Positions 16,901 through 18,648 of a stretch of DNA of 18,648 nucleotides are shown piece by piece. The translations under genes and the position numbers were made by a program. The notes under the pieces are model-generated. The model was not told the DNA's origin, searched no databases, and was given only the letters and a program-made list of their open reading frames with translations. Each line of letters begins with the position of its first letter. Position 1 is the stretch's first letter. Source of the DNA: Stramenopiles sp. TOSAG23-6 (taxonomy: Eukaryota; Sar); contig LT636060.1 of NCBI GenBank assembly GCA_900128565.1, positions 1 through 18,648 of the forward strand. Reading direction: 5' to 3'.

Positions 16901-17665
16901 CCGATGCTTCTTGCTGCTGCTGGTGGGCATATAAATACCGCTAAATGGATAGCTAGTATTGCAAAGCAGCAGGACCTGCATGATGGTTCACGTTTTGCAA
17001 ATTTTCTTTGGACGGGCGATAATAGAGAAGCTACGGCTCTTCACGCTGCTGCTGAAGGCGGTCATTTATTATTCATAGAGTGGTTACTTGATGTATGTGA
17101 ACTAGCACATGCACAACCTCTAGCGTGGTTACAGTCGTGCACAGCCAATGGAATGAGTGCCCAAAATATAGCGGAATATTATGGATATGTCAAGTGTGCC
17201 ACGTGGATAGGAGATCAAATTCAATTGAAAAAGTCGCATCTCAGGGAGAGTGTACAAAAGATGAAACAACATCAACATGAAGCTACAGGAAACATTGTAC
17301 AATTTACACATGATATTGAAACACAAAGAGTAAAAAACACAAAAGTAAAATCACAAGTAGAACCAATTAAAATACAGCATGATGAGTTAAGCATAGGATC
17401 TGTGACTGCCTTGAGAAGTCATTTCCCCCCCAATGCATCAAAATTGAAAGATAATAGAGAAATGGAACGCGTAAGAAGACGAGATGCGCATAATAAGAAG
17501 ATAAAAGCACAAGCTCGGCAGCGTAACACTAAGATGTTTGGATCGTTGGTATTTAATCTGCCTTGTCCTAGTGAACAAAGAAAATTAAAGGCTGCGGCAA
17601 GGCGACGTTCAAAATCTACATCTAGATCACCAAAGAAGAATGATGATTCACTGCCACTCATTTAA
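13967..17665 (+). CDS. Large Tudor-like / EF-hand-like / SR-rich / ankyrin-repeat protein (right copy)
   Basis: Mirror of 984-4682 with identical 1232-residue translation. In this orientation the modules map to the DNA as follows: Tudor-like 1 at about 14150-14305, Tudor-like 2 at about 14876-15037, the 16-residue repeats at 15092-15236, the EF-hand-like region at about 15947-16217, the SR tract at 16368-16534, the ankyrin repeats at about 16575-17220, and the basic tail to 17665. The start is the first in-frame ATG; an in-frame TAG lies upstream at 13883-13885, so no longer ATG-initiated form is possible without an upstream exon. An acceptor-like 'ttttactttcactag' at 13923-13937 could support such an exon, but I find no matching ATG and donor. 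AATAAA follows the stop by 24 bases. Confidence 0.85.
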   Translation: MAAAESKLVDVDKQLNTSNSTEIKIKNGIVTEPFHMPPPNLQLSSLRTLSTVALAAVRLKCRVGVRVSVPDEFDASAPRIEGTIVELCKDGDVAVRYANGDEDEVNINDLIILPSNSKKKKKKPLQRLRTIAKVALATVRLKFGARADNDVAISSNDSVKASVFEETNEIETKYSKDKPKGIKSSTSNYAIGVLTSSPSNNSNGESSGFFATVDSLQAEKDMKTEKTVPQNEIKESKSSAVANPNNTVNGVSVAKEGEKESKHSALANTNSTVIDVSIAKEENSGGKKSNDSIVRDIDNKRVEKIKVGTKVSVYNEYDLNAERIIGTVVQICDDGDVAVRYSNGDEDEVSIGDLIILDEQVDFKVSNTSTESLMRHDATENIKLDHDISTRGRSTENNKLDHDISTRGRSTENIELDHDISTRDGSLSALNIIDNDNQRNENSQNKIQNSTNLKTERDDTLFSENNMDTNALNIKRIKFSQKTKRESLTFQLRRIQKELWLVENRLKLLVDQNMNHTHEELYALSLSKAAKETEEQLNALLATDIEFERQEKVKEDYCYEIGDSASVLVGSPKQPKQTNKICGDESLNSIPEAPLMPSHILETIASGWSTIVSEDGTHGASLDKAFDEIDDYFSKENNLSTVPTKHKYNQPHSRSSRSGGMSQLDKLRVRLYNKGRTTQQIWLSMNPDEDDHVSYPGFVHGLRMNGIRMDELEMKNIWSYFHTCNLGSELGASGGIDKVTWPHFQSLVSLDALHTASKQAVAMGKTTQKNYVPSSEEMRPCTAESFVLSAESFHKSKSTNSRSVSRRSRSVSRQSRSVSRRSQSPSRKSQSPSRKSQSPSRKSPSSKSPLRKSRSPHKGKKKGGILNVKWKRELYSAVSAGQAGHVHEILTRDKSRNLKSDLRSPLDEQGRSALHIAALCGSVSVAKVLFGIGVSSISIDKNGSQPLHCAAKRGQLEICKILVKHGARIESRDNYGKTPMLLAAAGGHINTAKWIASIAKQQDLHDGSRFANFLWTGDNREATALHAAAEGGHLLFIEWLLDVCELAHAQPLAWLQSCTANGMSAQNIAEYYGYVKCATWIGDQIQLKKSHLRESVQKMKQHQHEATGNIVQFTHDIETQRVKNTKVKSQVEPIKIQHDELSIGSVTALRSHFPPNASKLKDNREMERVRRRDAHNKKIKAQARQRNTKMFGSLVFNLPCPSEQRKLKAAARRRSKSTSRSPKKNDDSLPLI
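15092..15236 (+). repeat. In-frame 48-bp triplicate (right copy)
   Basis: Mirror of 3413-3557. The three units encode the same LDHDISTR-containing 16-mers in the same order. Confidence 0.9.
16368..16534 (+). repeat. In-frame 21-bp SR-type minisatellite (right copy)
   Basis: Mirror of 2115-2281, with the same unit number and order. Confidence 0.9.
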
Positions 17666-17821
17666 GTATAATTTCCTTGAATAATTTCAATAAAACTTTA
17701 TAAAAGTATTAAATCACATTCAATTTATAATTTATACTTGAAAAATCTCATTTAAAGAACTATACTCTACAAAATAGATGATGCATACTGATATTACAAT
17801 AGACAAATAGAAAACATATAT

Positions 17822-18595
17822 TTACTTTGAACTTTGTACGCATTGTCTACTACGAAATGATACTGTTTTCGGCCAAACAACGCTTTGCATATTGTCCCAA
17901 AGCAGTGTCAAAGTTCCATCAACAGGCGGTTCAAAACATCCAGTATGTCGGACAAGGTTACGATCCTTACTTCTTATTGGAAATATCCTAAATCCATGAT
18001 CAACACCAACGGATGTCCTGCTACTTCTCAAACTCCGAGAACGATTAGGACTTCCAGCAAAAGCCTTTTTCCTCGCAGAGATTTCAGATTCAAAGTACAC
18101 TGTAAATTTGATGTCTAATGTCAACATTGAAGGAACAAACCGATAAATTGACGCCAACTTTGGATTATCAATGATAATTTTCCAATCCCACATGATTGGA
18201 CAATTTGCTTTTACTTCAAATACAAGATCAAAACATGCACCAGATCGAATTTGAACAGTTTTCCAAGGTTCAGCTACCCAAGTGCGCATTCTTATTCGCT
18301 CTAAAAAATCACGTTGACTTTTAAGATTTTTCGCATGACCAGTACCCCTCCTACAATCTTCATACACGTAACTCACTTCAGTACATGTTGCAAGTGAAGA
18401 GTTCCAGCTTTCATTTTCATCGATATTTACAGGATTCTTTAAAGTGTTATCTACTTTTAGATCGGCACCGTGAAAGCTCATGGGACTTTTAATACTCAAT
18501 TTACTCTTTGAACTATTTGATTTTCTTGCCCAATTATTTTGAGTTAAGCGAATAGGAGGCTCCGAAAATGTTCTCATAATTTGCGGTCTATGCAT
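17822..18595 (-). CDS. GOLD-domain protein (right copy)
   Basis: Mirror of 54-827 with identical 257-residue translation; the start ATG is at 18595 on the minus strand. The GOLD-like core is at residues about 114-247, with the terminal W-D-N and K-x-V-x-F signatures intact. It converges on the right ankyrin gene with 156 bp between stops. Only 53 bases lie between the ATG and the window end, so its promoter, and any upstream exon, is outside. Whether the two copies share a promoter depends on where the duplication really ends. Confidence 0.72.
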   Translation of the reverse strand: MHRPQIMRTFSEPPIRLTQNNWARKSNSSKSKLSIKSPMSFHGADLKVDNTLKNPVNIDENESWNSSLATCTEVSYVYEDCRRGTGHAKNLKSQRDFLERIRMRTWVAEPWKTVQIRSGACFDLVFEVKANCPIMWDWKIIIDNPKLASIYRFVPSMLTLDIKFTVYFESEISARKKAFAGSPNRSRSLRSSRTSVGVDHGFRIFPIRSKDRNLVRHTGCFEPPVDGTLTLLWDNMQSVVWPKTVSFRSRQCVQSSK

Positions 18596-18648
18596 TTTGG
18601 AAAAATATTTCAAAAAAAAATCGTTAGGTACAACATTTCGTACGAAAA

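Larger units (their letters stand above)
11477..18648 (-). repeat. Right arm of the 7.17-kb inverted duplication
   Basis: Reverse complement of 1-7172. The inner end lies two bases before the ATG codon 32 of ICT1 (aa-ATGAAGAG shared by both junctions). The arm ends exactly at the last base of the window, mirroring the left end. Confidence 0.97.

Noticed and set aside
1-18648. Organelle genome with the classical inverted repeat (plastid-like)
   Set aside because: No rRNA, photosystem or ribosomal-protein genes. The genes are nuclear in type, with a spliceosomal intron and a presequence-bearing mitochondrial protein.
1-18648. Terminal inverted repeats of a large DNA virus or linear plasmid
   Set aside because: There is no viral hallmark gene in the arms, the arms face each other across a 4.3-kb loop rather than ending a replicon, and tRNA and ICT1 context fits a nuclear chromosome. 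It is not fully excluded, because the outer flanks are unseen.

Overview
The window looks like nuclear DNA of a unicellular or otherwise compact eukaryote. It is AT-rich, carries a spliceosomal GT-AG intron (phase-consistent across both exons), a mitochondrial GGQ release factor (ICT1 family) with a plausible mitochondrial presequence, ankyrin, Tudor-like and SR-rich modules in one large protein, and two eukaryote-type tRNA-like genes with A and B boxes. Nothing looks bacterial: genes start at ATG without Shine-Dalgarno sites. I lean towards a protist, perhaps a stramenopile-like lineage, but the sequence does not prove it.

The dominant feature is a giant inverted duplication. Bases 1-7172 are repeated as the reverse complement at 11477-18648 (position x pairs with 18649-x). 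Every gene in the arms has a mirror copy at exactly the mirrored coordinates with the same translation, so the arms show no indels and are apparently identical. Each arm holds, from the outer end inward: a GOLD-domain protein; a 1232-residue Tudor/EF-hand-like/SR/ankyrin protein that converges on it; a 415-bp divergent promoter region built from tandem direct duplications; an unrecognised 493-residue helical protein in two exons; and the C-terminal part of an ICT1-like peptidyl-tRNA hydrolase, convergent with the previous gene and 37 bp away.

The arms are separated by a 4304-bp unique loop (7173-11476). From left to right it holds the foreign 5' end now joined to the left ICT1 copy, a 72-codon ORF, a 650-bp non-coding stretch rich in perfect hairpins, a decayed protein-coding region of about 1.9 kb (8398-10319) broken over three frames, a short 20-bp tandem repeat, two copies of a ~200-bp unit each ending in a tRNA-Thr(AGT)-like gene, and the 5' end of the intact right-hand ICT1 gene.

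The right arm plus loop reads as the ancestral order, because ICT1 there has its presequence. The left arm then looks like a fold-back copy whose breakpoint lies at codon 32 of ICT1. This could be a real inverted duplication. It could also be a template-switch artefact of whole-genome amplification, or an assembler walking through a repeat-loop-repeat graph; the exact symmetry of the window ends makes that a serious alternative. Apart from ICT1 (mitochondrial ribosome rescue) no pathway links the genes.
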